NCBI GenBank assembly: GCA_003972845.1
Contig: QOAV01000066.1
Coordinates: 1-9,736, forward strand
Source: Gammaproteobacteria bacterium
Lineage (GTDB): Bacteria > Pseudomonadota > Gammaproteobacteria > QOAV01
Length of the DNA: 9,736 nucleotides
Direction of reading: 5' to 3'
Position 1 is the stretch's first letter; the number at the start of each line of letters is the position of its first letter. The notes beneath the pieces are model-generated. The model was given only the letters and a program-made list of their open reading frames with translations, was not told the origin of the DNA and did not search any database. The translations under genes were made by a program, and so were the position numbers. Of this stretch, positions 1 to 7,200 are shown in pieces.

Positions 1-485
1 GCATTGAGGCCGCCCGCCAGTATGATACGGCCACGGCCCTGCTGCGGCGCAAGGCTCCAGTCAAACGTCCTGCCGCTGCCGCCATGAACCAGCTCATCGG
101 GCGTATCCAGCAACAGGCCGGCGGCGCGATTATAGCGGCTGAGACCGTCAATCACATCCTCCGCCCGCTGAATTTTTATCGCCTTGATATAATGCCGGCC
201 AAAGCTCTGGCAGAATAGCGGCGGTTCGCTGCCGTGAAACTGCAACAAATCGGGCGCGACTTTCTCCAGTATTTCAGCGACAAAATCCGGCGTCGGGTTG
301 ACGAACAGTGCGGTGATCGTAACAAAGGCCGGAAGCACGCCGGCAATAGCCTGCGCCTGCTCGATACCTGTGTTGCGCGGACTACCTTCGTAAAACACCA
401 GACCTATGGCGTCAGCGCCGGCTTCGGCGGCCGCTACCGCATCTTCGGGCCGGGTAATGCCGCAAATTTTTGTTCGTATGCGCAT
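1..485 (-). CDS. trpF: Phosphoribosylanthranilate isomerase, N-terminal 161 residues (truncated by window edge)
   Basis: TrpF isomerises N-(5'-phosphoribosyl)anthranilate to CdRP, the third step from chorismate to tryptophan, in the cytoplasm. The minus-strand frame starts at 485 with MRIRTKICGIT and is open to the left edge, giving 161 codons of an expected total of about 205. Visible TrpF landmarks are KICG at residues 6-9, with Cys8 in the position of the catalytic base; GLVFY then SPR near 28-37; QFHG at 82-85; LLLD with Asp127 in the position of the catalytic acid; GGSGRTFDW at 135-143, part of the phosphate-binding region; and LAGGLN at the edge. No strong Shine-Dalgarno precedes the ATG, only a weak TAGAG. 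Only 16-17 bp of native sequence separates the start from an inserted palindromic element, so the promoter must lie inside or beyond that element. In many gammaproteobacteria truA lies upstream of trpF; here gor does, divergently. The identification is secure. Confidence 0.95.
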   Translation of the reverse strand, partial: MRIRTKICGITRPEDAVAAAEAGADAIGLVFYEGSPRNTGIEQAQAIAGVLPAFVTITALFVNPTPDFVAEILEKVAPDLLQFHGSEPPLFCQSFGRHYIKAIKIQRAEDVIDGLSRYNRAAGLLLDTPDELVHGGSGRTFDWSLAPQQGRGRIILAGGLN

Positions 486-502
486 GGCTCTATTTTGCGC
501 TG

Positions 503-669
503 CTAGGAGTCTGTCGGGTTTGTGGCATCGTCACGAGAAAAAGCCTGGTTCGAGCCAGATTTTCCGATATTTTGAGGAGAATAGCTGGCTATTTGACGAA
601 AAAGAGCGGGAAAGATGGCCGAATCCGGTTTTTTCGCAGTAGATGTTCATAAACCCGACAGACTCCTAG
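503..669. mobile_element. Fold-back MITE-like element, 159 bp, flanked by CTAG
   Basis: A perfect 20-bp inverted repeat, GCTAGGAGTCTGTCGGGTTT, lies at 502-521 with its complement at 651-670. The outer CTAG copies (503-506 and 666-669) could be a 4-bp target duplication, which would leave an element of 507-665 with 15-bp termini. CTAG is itself a palindrome, so it could also belong to the repeat. The similarity does not stop at the ends. The two arms align along their whole length around a centre near 586, where AATAGC-TG-GCTATT (580-593) closes the hairpin. By hand, about 54 of 78 aligned positions are complementary, with one single-base bulge and about six further G-T pairs. No believable ORF is inside, so it would need a transposase supplied in trans. 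The layout is typical of miniature inverted-repeat elements. The parent IS family cannot be named from this window. Confidence 0.8.
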
Positions 670-693
670 CGGCGCCTGTATCCGGCCGCATTG

Positions 694-721
694 TTGTGAC
701 ATCCGTTATTCGTTGTAGTAT
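694..721 (+). promoter_or_regulatory. Putative sigma70 promoter of gor
   Basis: TTGTGA (694-699) and TAGTAT (716-721) are separated by 16 bp, placing transcription start near 728 and a leader of about 20 nt before the gor ATG. Both boxes lie to the right of the palindromic element, so gor expression probably does not depend on the insertion. No OxyR-type or other operator was recognised. This is a by-eye consensus match only. Confidence 0.45.
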
Positions 722-747
722 CGACCTGATATGGAAGGAAACAAGTA

Positions 748-2121
748 ATGAACGACGCCGGAAACAGTAAAACCCTGTCATTCGATCTGATCGTAATCGG
801 CGGTGGCAGTGGTGGTATCGCCACGGCCAGACGTGCGGCGGAATACGGGGCGACAGTCGCCCTGGTCGAAGCCGGCCCTCTGGGCGGTACCTGCGTCAAC
901 GCCGGATGTGTGCCGAAAAAGGTCATGTGGAACGCTTCGCATATTCGGGAAGCCATCGATCTGGCGAGAGACTACGGTTTCAGCATCGAAAAAAAAGGCT
1001 TCGACTGGCCGTTGCTGAAACAGAAGCGGGATGCTTTCATCAAGCGGCTTAACGGTATATACAGCCGCAATCTCGATATGTCGGGTGTGATGGTGTTCAA
1101 CGGTTACGGCCGCTTTGCCGCGCCGTATACCATCGAGGTTGGGGAGCAAAGCCTGAGTGCCGAGCACATTGTCATTGCCACTGGCGGCCAGCCGGTCGTT
1201 CCTGACATACCCGGTGCAGAACACGGCATGACCAGTGACGGTTTTTTTGAACTGCAGCAACAACCGAAACAGGCTCTGGTGATCGGCGCGGGTTATATCG
1301 CCGCGGAGCTGGCCGGTGTGCTCAACGGGCTGGGCACGGATGTCACCATCCTGTTGCGCAAGCACACCCTGTTGCGCAGTTTTGACTCCACCTTGCGCGA
1401 AACCGTAATGGAAGAAAGCCAGCGACAGGGCATCAATATCCTTACCTGCGTGCATTTGAGGGAGTTGATCCGGGGGGACGATGGCAAACTCAGTCTTGAG
1501 GGTGGCGATGGCGAAAAACTGGGTGGTTTTGACGCCGTGATCTGGGCTGTGGGTCGGCGACCCAACACAACGGGACTGGGGCTGGAAGCAGCTGGTATCC
1601 TGCTCGATGAAAAAGGCTTCATACCGACGGATGACTATCAGAATACAGCCGTGCCCGGGATCTACGCTGTCGGTGATGTGACTGCGCGAGTGCAACTGAC
1701 CCCGGTGGCCATCGCCGCAGGGCGCAAGCTGGCGGACCGTCTGTTTGGAGGTCAGAAAGACGCCCGGCTGGACTACGACACAATTGCCAGCGTGGTTTTC
1801 AGCCACCCGCCCATTGGTACTGTGGGCCTGACCGAAGAGCAGGCCGCGGAAACCTGGGGTCATGATGCGGTAAAGACCTATCAAAGCCGGTTCACCAACA
1901 TGCTGTTCGCGCTGAGCGAGCACAAGACGCCAACCGTGGTCAAACTGGTGACCGTGGGAGCGCAGGAAAAGATTGTCGGTTGCCACATCGTTGGCGAGGC
2001 GGCTGATGAAATTATCCAGGGCTTTGCCGTTGCGCTAAAAATGGGCGCCACCAAGGCCGATTTCGACGCCACCGTCGCCATCCACCCGACTTCGGCTGAG
2101 GAGCTGGTGACCTTGCGTTAG
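748..2121 (+). CDS. gor: Glutathione-disulfide reductase
   Basis: This 457-residue cytoplasmic flavoprotein of the pyridine nucleotide-disulfide oxidoreductase family reduces GSSG to two GSH using NADPH. The N-terminal FAD dinucleotide fold has GGGSGG at 18-23. It is followed by the redox-active disulfide [13 protein letters not shown] with Cys49 and Cys54; this CVNAGC form is characteristic of glutathione reductase. The second nucleotide fold has GAGYIAAE at 180-187, then RKHTLLR with Arg204 and Arg210, matching the arginines that give E. coli Gor its NADPH preference. A second FAD motif, YAVGDV, precedes the C-terminal dimerisation domain. That domain ends in HPTSAEE with His446 and Glu451, the active-site acid-base pair contributed by the partner subunit. 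Length is close to the E. coli enzyme (about 450). The start is supported by GGAAGGA at 733-739, eight bases before the ATG. The gene is intact and convergent with the next gene across 46 bp; I see no clear terminator in that gap. Confidence 0.96.
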   Translation: MNDAGNSKTLSFDLIVIGGGSGGIATARRAAEYGATVALVEAGPLGGTCVNAGCVPKKVMWNASHIREAIDLARDYGFSIEKKGFDWPLLKQKRDAFIKRLNGIYSRNLDMSGVMVFNGYGRFAAPYTIEVGEQSLSAEHIVIATGGQPVVPDIPGAEHGMTSDGFFELQQQPKQALVIGAGYIAAELAGVLNGLGTDVTILLRKHTLLRSFDSTLRETVMEESQRQGINILTCVHLRELIRGDDGKLSLEGGDGEKLGGFDAVIWAVGRRPNTTGLGLEAAGILLDEKGFIPTDDYQNTAVPGIYAVGDVTARVQLTPVAIAAGRKLADRLFGGQKDARLDYDTIASVVFSHPPIGTVGLTEEQAAETWGHDAVKTYQSRFTNMLFALSEHKTPTVVKLVTVGAQEKIVGCHIVGEAADEIIQGFAVALKMGATKADFDATVAIHPTSAEELVTLR

Positions 2122-2167
2122 TGGATGGCGCAATAGCGTCCCGGTTTGGCAAATAGCTGCTCCTGTT

Positions 2168-3214
2168 TTATTCGGCCGGGGTCGAGTTTTGTTGTTCCTC
2201 ACGCCAGCGCTGATAAGTGGGTGAAGTCAGATAGCCTTTTTTCAGCACGTATTCGAGTATGCCGCGCAGTCGGTAAAGCTTTACCACCGAGGCGACACGC
2301 ATGACTTCCTTGCCCCCTTCGTCGAAAAACACCAGCGTGGGAGCGTAGAATATGCCAAGCTTTTCTGCCCATTCTTTTGCTGTCGATTTGTTGCCGTCGG
2401 GCAGGACCACCGGCGTGTCCGACCACATGTCCAGTTGTACCGCATCGAAGTTGCCCAGCATGCGCTGCACCACCGGGTCGCGGATGGGGTCGCTGTGCAG
2501 GATGTCACAGGCGTGGCAATCGTGCTGCTCGAAAAACACCACCAGCGGTTGCTCCGCCGGGAAGTGCGAACGGTCCAGCGCGTAGGGCGGTGATTCGAAA
2601 AAGCTTTCCTCCACCATGTCGGCGACATCGAACTTTCCCGGCGGGTCGGCTCGCGCCATGTAGTCGCGCAGGGTTTCCTTCTTGAAGTAGCCGTCCACCA
2701 CGTATTCCAGCGCAGCGCGAAACTTGTAAGGCGGGTAGTAGCCGCGCAACACGAAAGGCCGGGCATCCGGCTCGGTGTAGAACAGCAGGGTTGGCGTCAG
2801 ATGGGTCTTTTCCTTTTCCGAGTACTCGGTTTCGGTGAGGGTCTCGCCATCCATGTCGGTGACTTCACGGCTGCCCCAGATGTTGATGGCGATAACGTAG
2901 AAATTCTTACGGGTGTAATCGACGATATCCTTTTCACGGCCGAAATTCACTTTTATCAGCGCCTCGCAATAGGCGCAATCCTTCTGCCCGAAATAGATGA
3001 TGATGCCCGTCTTGCCAGCCGCTTTGGCTTCCTCCAGATCCTCGCGCAGGTCGAGAAAAGTTTCGCTGAACCATTCCGGGTATTCGATATCCCGTACTCC
3101 GGGTTCATCATTGATTTCGATATCTTGCGGGGTTTGCGCCGCCATCAGCACGGATGAGAAAAAGACCAGAACGAGCGTCTGCATCCATGACCATCGATGT
3201 AATCTGTGATTCAT
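2168..3214 (-). CDS. Exported tandem thioredoxin-fold protein (SoxW-like domains)
   Basis: A 348-residue protein with an N-terminal signal peptide: a charged start, then hydrophobic residues about 11-24, with probable cleavage near Ala25-Ala26. It carries two thioredoxin-like domains. Domain 1 (about 60-185) has CAYC at 80-83 and a cis-proline segment LTPTLLF with Pro141. Domain 2 (about 215-335) has CHAC at 233-236 and YAPTLVF with Pro292. The domains share an insertion of the same layout after the central strand (IWGSREVTDMDGE at 112-124, MWSDTPVVLPDGN at 263-275), as in SoxW-type thioredoxins, which suggests internal duplication. The likely role is thiol-disulfide exchange or reductant delivery outside the cytoplasm; partners are unknown. 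The frame stays open to an ATG at 3430, but the start at 3214 is preferred because it gives the signal peptide directly and AAAGAG sits six bases upstream (3226-3221). The extra 72 residues look like translated leader DNA. It appears to be transcribed alone. Confidence 0.85.
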   Translation of the reverse strand: MNHRLHRWSWMQTLVLVFFSSVLMAAQTPQDIEINDEPGVRDIEYPEWFSETFLDLREDLEEAKAAGKTGIIIYFGQKDCAYCEALIKVNFGREKDIVDYTRKNFYVIAINIWGSREVTDMDGETLTETEYSEKEKTHLTPTLLFYTEPDARPFVLRGYYPPYKFRAALEYVVDGYFKKETLRDYMARADPPGKFDVADMVEESFFESPPYALDRSHFPAEQPLVVFFEQHDCHACDILHSDPIRDPVVQRMLGNFDAVQLDMWSDTPVVLPDGNKSTAKEWAEKLGIFYAPTLVFFDEGGKEVMRVASVVKLYRLRGILEYVLKKGYLTSPTYQRWREEQQNSTPAE

Positions 3215-3303
3215 TGACAACTCTTTGCATTTTGCCCGAAGGCCGAATTCCCGGGTCGGGCGCGGGTTGCGTCCTCTCCCGGTATGGGATGCATTCAACG
3301 GGC

Positions 3304-3333
3304 AGTATATTCCCCGGTAACGACCCGAGTCCA
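3304..3333 (-). promoter_or_regulatory. Putative promoter of the tandem thioredoxin gene
   Basis: On the minus strand, TGGACT (3333-3328) and a good -10 box TATACT (3309-3304) are 18 bp apart. Start would be near 3297, leaving a leader of about 80 nt before the 3214 ATG. This placement supports the shorter start, since the longer reading frame would begin upstream of this promoter. The -35 match is only 4 of 6. Confidence 0.4.
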
Positions 3334-3364
3334 TTTGCGCGAGTCCGTCGTGGCGTGGTTGTGG

Positions 3365-3448
3365 AAAAAAGAAGACGCCTCTGTCATCGGAGCCACGCGG
3401 GACAAGGGGAGGGAGAGGGGTGGTTCCCACGCGGCAGACAGAGGCGTC
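3365..3448 (-). terminator. Terminator-like hairpin with a 51-nt loop downstream of the outer-membrane protein gene
   Basis: A perfect 12-bp inverted repeat, GACGCCTCTGTC at 3374-3385 with its complement at 3437-3448, is followed on the minus strand by TTCTTTTTT (3373-3365). It begins 12 bp after the stop codon of the outer-membrane protein gene, so it reads as that gene's intrinsic terminator. The loop is about 51 nt, far longer than usual. It contains CCACGCGG twice in the same orientation (3393-3400 and 3427-3434) and a small GTGG-TTC-CCAC hairpin (3420-3430). The long loop suggests either an insertion into the loop or a small palindromic element whose T tract is incidental. Confidence 0.6.
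3399..3420 (+). other. Potential G-quadruplex motif inside the terminator loop
   Basis: On the plus strand there are four G runs, GGG (3399-3401), GGGG (3406-3409), GGG (3411-3413) and GGGG (3417-3420), with spacers of 4, 1 and 3 nt. This meets the usual G3+N1-7 rule for an intramolecular quadruplex. The minus-strand RNA would carry the C-rich complement. Whether it folds is not known. Confidence 0.55.
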
Positions 3449-3460
3449 AATAAACGGGGC

Positions 3461-4027
3461 TCAAAAACTCAAAACAACCCCGACTGATGCTACATCAACA
3501 TCAAAATTGTCGACTTCATATCGCGTATATTCACCGCGAATGGCCCAGCGGTCGTTGATGGCGTAGTCCGCGCCGACGCCGTAATAGGGGTCGGTATCGC
3601 TGGTATCACTGAATTGCGCGGCGATGGGGCCGCTGACATCCAGGCTCCAGCTGTGAACGCCGCCTTTCGCGAAGACCTTGAAGCTGTCTGTCAGCGGCAC
3701 GGAGCCCACCAGCGCGACGCCGCCGCCATTGACGGAAAAGCTGTTGACGCTATCTGACTGGTCGCCAAAGTCGTAAAATTCCGCTTCCGCCGCGATGTAA
3801 TCGTTGAAGCGATAGCCGCCGAAGATCTTTCCGCCGGTATCGTTTTCGTCCAGCCCTGACTCATTGACGTAAGCCTGGCTGACCGCCGCACCGACGTACC
3901 AGTCGGCTCTTGCCTTGCTGGCGCTGACCGCCGCGACAAATATGACGGACGCGCCCATTGCCAATAGCAGCAAGGATTTGCCGCGAGATTTTTTCGTATT
4001 CTGGTTCGTTTCTGTTTTCGTTTTCAT
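3461..4027 (-). CDS. Small outer-membrane beta-barrel protein (OmpA-like barrel / OMP_b-brl type)
   Basis: A 188-residue protein with a long signal peptide: a Lys/Arg-rich start (residues 1-17), a hydrophobic core (about 18-36) and cleavage at ARA|DWYVG after residue 41. The mature part, about 147 residues, begins with the DWYVGAAVS strand typical of this barrel class. It shows alternating amphipathic strands with aromatic girdle residues, for example GGKIFGGYRF, YYGVGADYAI and WAIRGEYTRY, and ends in VGVVLSF with the terminal Phe recognised by the BAM machinery. That length suits an eight-stranded barrel. There is no C-terminal peptidoglycan-binding domain, so it is not full-length OmpA. The start at 4027 is chosen over an upstream ATG at 4105 because GGAG (4039-4036) lies eight bases before it and the signal peptide follows. 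The gene stands alone, with a terminator-like hairpin after it. The specific function is not recognisable; adhesion, structural and small-molecule roles all occur in this fold. Confidence 0.85.
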   Translation of the reverse strand: MKTKTETNQNTKKSRGKSLLLLAMGASVIFVAAVSASKARADWYVGAAVSQAYVNESGLDENDTGGKIFGGYRFNDYIAAEAEFYDFGDQSDSVNSFSVNGGGVALVGSVPLTDSFKVFAKGGVHSWSLDVSGPIAAQFSDTSDTDPYYGVGADYAINDRWAIRGEYTRYEVDNFDVDVASVGVVLSF

Positions 4028-4092
4028 TGTCACCACTCCGTTCTTGTGCATGGCCGCTGTTGGCGCGGTCTGTGTGTTGATGACTGCGAACC

Positions 4093-4104
4093 TGATCCGG
4101 ATCA
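4093..4104. promoter_or_regulatory. 12-bp perfect palindrome in the leader of the outer-membrane protein gene
   Basis: TGATCCGGATCA is a perfect palindrome lying just downstream of the predicted -10 box of the minus-strand outer-membrane protein gene. This is a position where a dimeric repressor could block transcription. No known regulator was matched, so the operator role is inference from symmetry and position. Confidence 0.3.
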
Positions 4105-4112
4105 AAATCGGC

Positions 4113-4141
4113 AGTTATTCAATGAGAGCGGGTGAAGGCAA
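4113..4141 (-). promoter_or_regulatory. Weak putative promoter of the outer-membrane protein gene
   Basis: TTGCCT (4141-4136) and ATAACT (4118-4113) on the minus strand are separated by 17 bp, within the AT-rich 176-bp gap between hrpA and this gene. Start would be near 4106, with a leader of about 80 nt. The -10 match is mediocre. Confidence 0.25.
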
Positions 4142-4174
4142 AAAAGCTTACAAAAATTTTCAGATATTTGTCTT

Positions 4175-4198
4175 AAAAAAGCGGCGCGGGTTCGTGCC
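4175..4198 (-). terminator. Possible intrinsic terminator of hrpA
   Basis: Six bases past the hrpA stop codon, the minus strand has GGC-A-CG-AACC-CG-C-GCC (4198-4183), a short stem with one mismatch, followed by GC and six T residues (4180-4175). A separate perfect 7-bp hairpin, TTACCGC-loop-GCGGTAA (4204-4223), contains the stop codon itself but has no T tract. The stem is short, so confidence is limited. Confidence 0.4.
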
Positions 4199-4203
4199 AA
4201 TGG

Positions 4204-7200
4204 TTACCGCGCGTAGGCGGTAAACGCCTGCTCCAGTCTTTTTTGCGATATGGGCATGGAGGTTTTCACTTCCTGGGCGAACAGCGAGATGCGGTATTCC
4301 TCCAGCATCCAGCGGATCTCCGACTGCGGCGTCGCCACGCCCTCTTTCAGCAGTTTCTCATAGCGTTCCAGCCACGGGGCCAGCAGGGCGGCGCGTTCGG
4401 CGTCTTTGGCGGCGGCGTGTTGCAGTCGTTCGAAGCGTAGCCGCGCGCCGCGCAGGTAACGCGGGAACTGTTTTAACCAGCGCCAGGGTGTTTGCGCCAC
4501 GAAGCCGGGGTAGATCAGGTCGTACAAATGGGTTTTGATATCGTCGGAAGCAGGCAGGGTGGACTGGTTGATTTCGGCGATGAGCTCGTTGAAATCGGCC
4601 AGTACGGGTTTCAGCGCGCGGCAGATATCGCTGGCGTATTCGCCCAGATGCTGGCTGCCGCTTTGCAGTCGTTGTTCGAAGGCTTTCTGGTCAAAAATGT
4701 CGTCGCCGTTGGCCAGAAACGCGCGTTCGATGACAGCTTGAATAATGTCGTCCTTGAGCGCTTCGCAAGCGCCAGTGGCGGCCCATGTGAGGCAGATTTG
4801 CCGGATGTCCGGCAGGTTTTTGCGAATCAGGTTCAGGCGCTTTTCCAGCTGCAGGACAAACAGTCGCGCCAGCCCGGCATGATGCTTGAGCCGGGCTTTT
4901 TCTTCGGTGTCGAAAATCTCGATGGCGCAGTCGCCGTCCGTATCCACCAGCGCCGGATAGCCGATGAAACTGACGCCATGGGCGCTGACTTCGGTCTGGC
5001 GCGGCAGTTTGCCAAAGTCCCAGCGCAGGACATGTTCACGCTCGATGCGGTTTTTCGGGCTGACGGTTTTTTCCCGGCCAAAAGTCTGCTGCGCCTGTTT
5101 CGACAGCGGTTTTTTCAGTTCAGCCAGATCGCGGCCGCTGGCGATCGTTATGCCGTTGCCGTCAATAATGCGATAGCGCATGCGCAAATGATCGGGCAGC
5201 CGCGATTCGTCCCAGGCTTCGGGTGGAATATGCACGCCGGTCATGCGCAGAAGTTCGCGGCCCATGACCGTGGTCAGCGGCTCGTCGCTGCTCGCAACCG
5301 CGTCCAGACAGGATTTGGCGAATTCCGGCGCGGGAGCAAAGTTGCGGCGGATGTTTTTTGGCAGACTGCGGATCAGCGCCACCATGCGTTCGGGCAACAG
5401 CGCCGGAATCAGCTGTGAGAAGTCGTCGTTTTCCAGCTGGTTCAGCGCCACCAGCGGCAGTGTGGCGGTGACGCCATCATCGTCCGCGCCCGGCTCGAAG
5501 TGATAGGCCAGCGGGCAGGTAATGTTTTTCACCGTGATGGTTTCAGGATAATCTGCTGCGGTGATTTCCGCCGCTTTGCGCTGCATGAAATCTTCCGGCT
5601 TCATGCGCAGATCGGGACCGTCATCTTTTATCTTGGCCTTTTTCAACCACGATTCCAGAGAGCGGGCGGTAGTGATGCCTGCGGGAATACGCTCATCGTA
5701 AAAAGCAAAAATGGCCTCGTCGTCCGCCCGTATGTCGCGCTTTCGAGCGCGTTCCTCCAGCGACTCGATTTTCCCGAGCACCTGCATGTTGTGGGTCAGA
5801 AACGGCAGGCGACCGCGGATCTCACCCGTGACCAGGCCTTCGCGAATGAGAATTTCACGCGACAGCTTCGGGTTGATGGGGCCGTAATGCTTTTTGCGCT
5901 GAGAGACCAGAACCAGCCCGTACAGAGAAACCTGTTCCAGGGCGATAACCCGCCCGGCGCGTTTTTCCCAGTGTGGCTCGGTGTACTGGCGTGTTACCAG
6001 CGGCGCTGCGACCTGTTCGATCCATTCCGGTTCGATGGCGGCACAGGTGCGCGCATAGAGCCGGCTGGTATCCACCAGCTCGGCGGCCATGAGCCAGGCG
6101 GGCGGTTTTTTTGCCAGCCCGGAACCGGGAAATATCCACAGTTTCTTGCCACGCGTAGCCAGGTATTCGGCTTTTTCTGATTTGTTGGCCACATTGCCGA
6201 GGAAGCCTGTCAGCAGAGCCTTGTGGATGGCCTGAAAATGCTTATTGCCTTGCGGCGGCCGGGCACGGTAGCCCAATTCGGTCATCAACTGCCGCAGCTG
6301 CCGGTAGACTTCACGCCATTCACGCACGCGGTTGAATGAAAGGAAGTTCTTTTTGCAATAGTCGCGGCGTTGACGCTGGGAAAGATCGGCGGTTTCTTCA
6401 TGAAAAAGCCGCCACAGATTCAGCCAGGCGACAAAATCGGATTTTTCATCGCGATAGCGTGCGTGAGCCTGACGCGCCGCTTCCAGCCGCTCTTGCGGAA
6501 ATTCCCGCGGGTCCTGTACTTCCAGCGCGGCAGCGATCACCAGCATATCCGACAGGCAGTCTTCTTTCACTGCCGCCAGCAGTATGCGCGCAATGCGCGG
6601 ATCCACCGGCAGCCGCGCCAGCTCGCGGCCTAGTCGGGTGATGTGGTTGTGCCTGTCCACCGCCTCCAGTTCCTGCAACAGCTGGTAGCCGTCGCGCACC
6701 ATGCGCGTTTCCGGGGCGTCCAGAAACGGAAACTGTTCGATCCGGCCCAGCCGGATGAACTGCATGCGCAGTATCACTGCCGCCAATGACGAGCGGCGGA
6801 TTTCCGGATCGGTAAATTCGGCACGGGCGAGAAAGTCTTCCTCGCTGTACAGTCGTATGCAGATACCGTCGGCGACGCGGCCGCAGCGGCCCTGGCGCTG
6901 GTTAGCGGACGCCTGGGAGATATTTTCAATGGGCAGACGCTGTACCTTGCGCGTATGGCTGTAGCGCGAAATGCGCGCCAGACCGGTATCAATCACATAA
7001 CGGATACCGGGCACGGTGAGCGAGGTTTCCGCCACATTGGTAGCCAGCACCACCCGGCGGCCGCGGTGGGATCTGAATATTTTTTGCTGATCACCGCTGG
7101 CGAGACGGGCGTATAAGGGCAAAATTTCGGTGCCGCTGCCAATGGCCTTATGCAGGAAATGGTGTGTTTCGCGAATTTCCCGTTCGCCGGACAGGAATAC

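Noticed and set aside
593..621. TTGACG inside the palindromic element as an outward promoter toward gor
   Set aside because: No acceptable -10 box occurs 16-18 bp downstream, and a better promoter lies at 694-721.
406..652. Short plus-strand frames across the palindromic element
   Set aside because: They straddle the element boundary or lie within the fold-back repeat, with no ribosome site or similarity. They are not a transposase.
778..1986. 402-residue minus-strand open frame opposite gor
   Set aside because: It is fully antisense to an unmistakable glutathione reductase, has no recognisable motif, and its composition is that of a complementary-strand shadow.
3215..3430. 72-residue N-terminal extension of the tandem thioredoxin protein
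   Set aside because: It would bury the signal peptide, starts upstream of the best promoter, and overlaps the terminator hairpin. The ATG at 3214 has a better ribosome site.
4492..6180. Long plus-strand frames (308 and 226 residues) opposite hrpA
   Set aside because: Both lie antisense to conserved HrpA coding sequence, show no domain, and have no plausible start context. GC-rich codon bias produces such frames.
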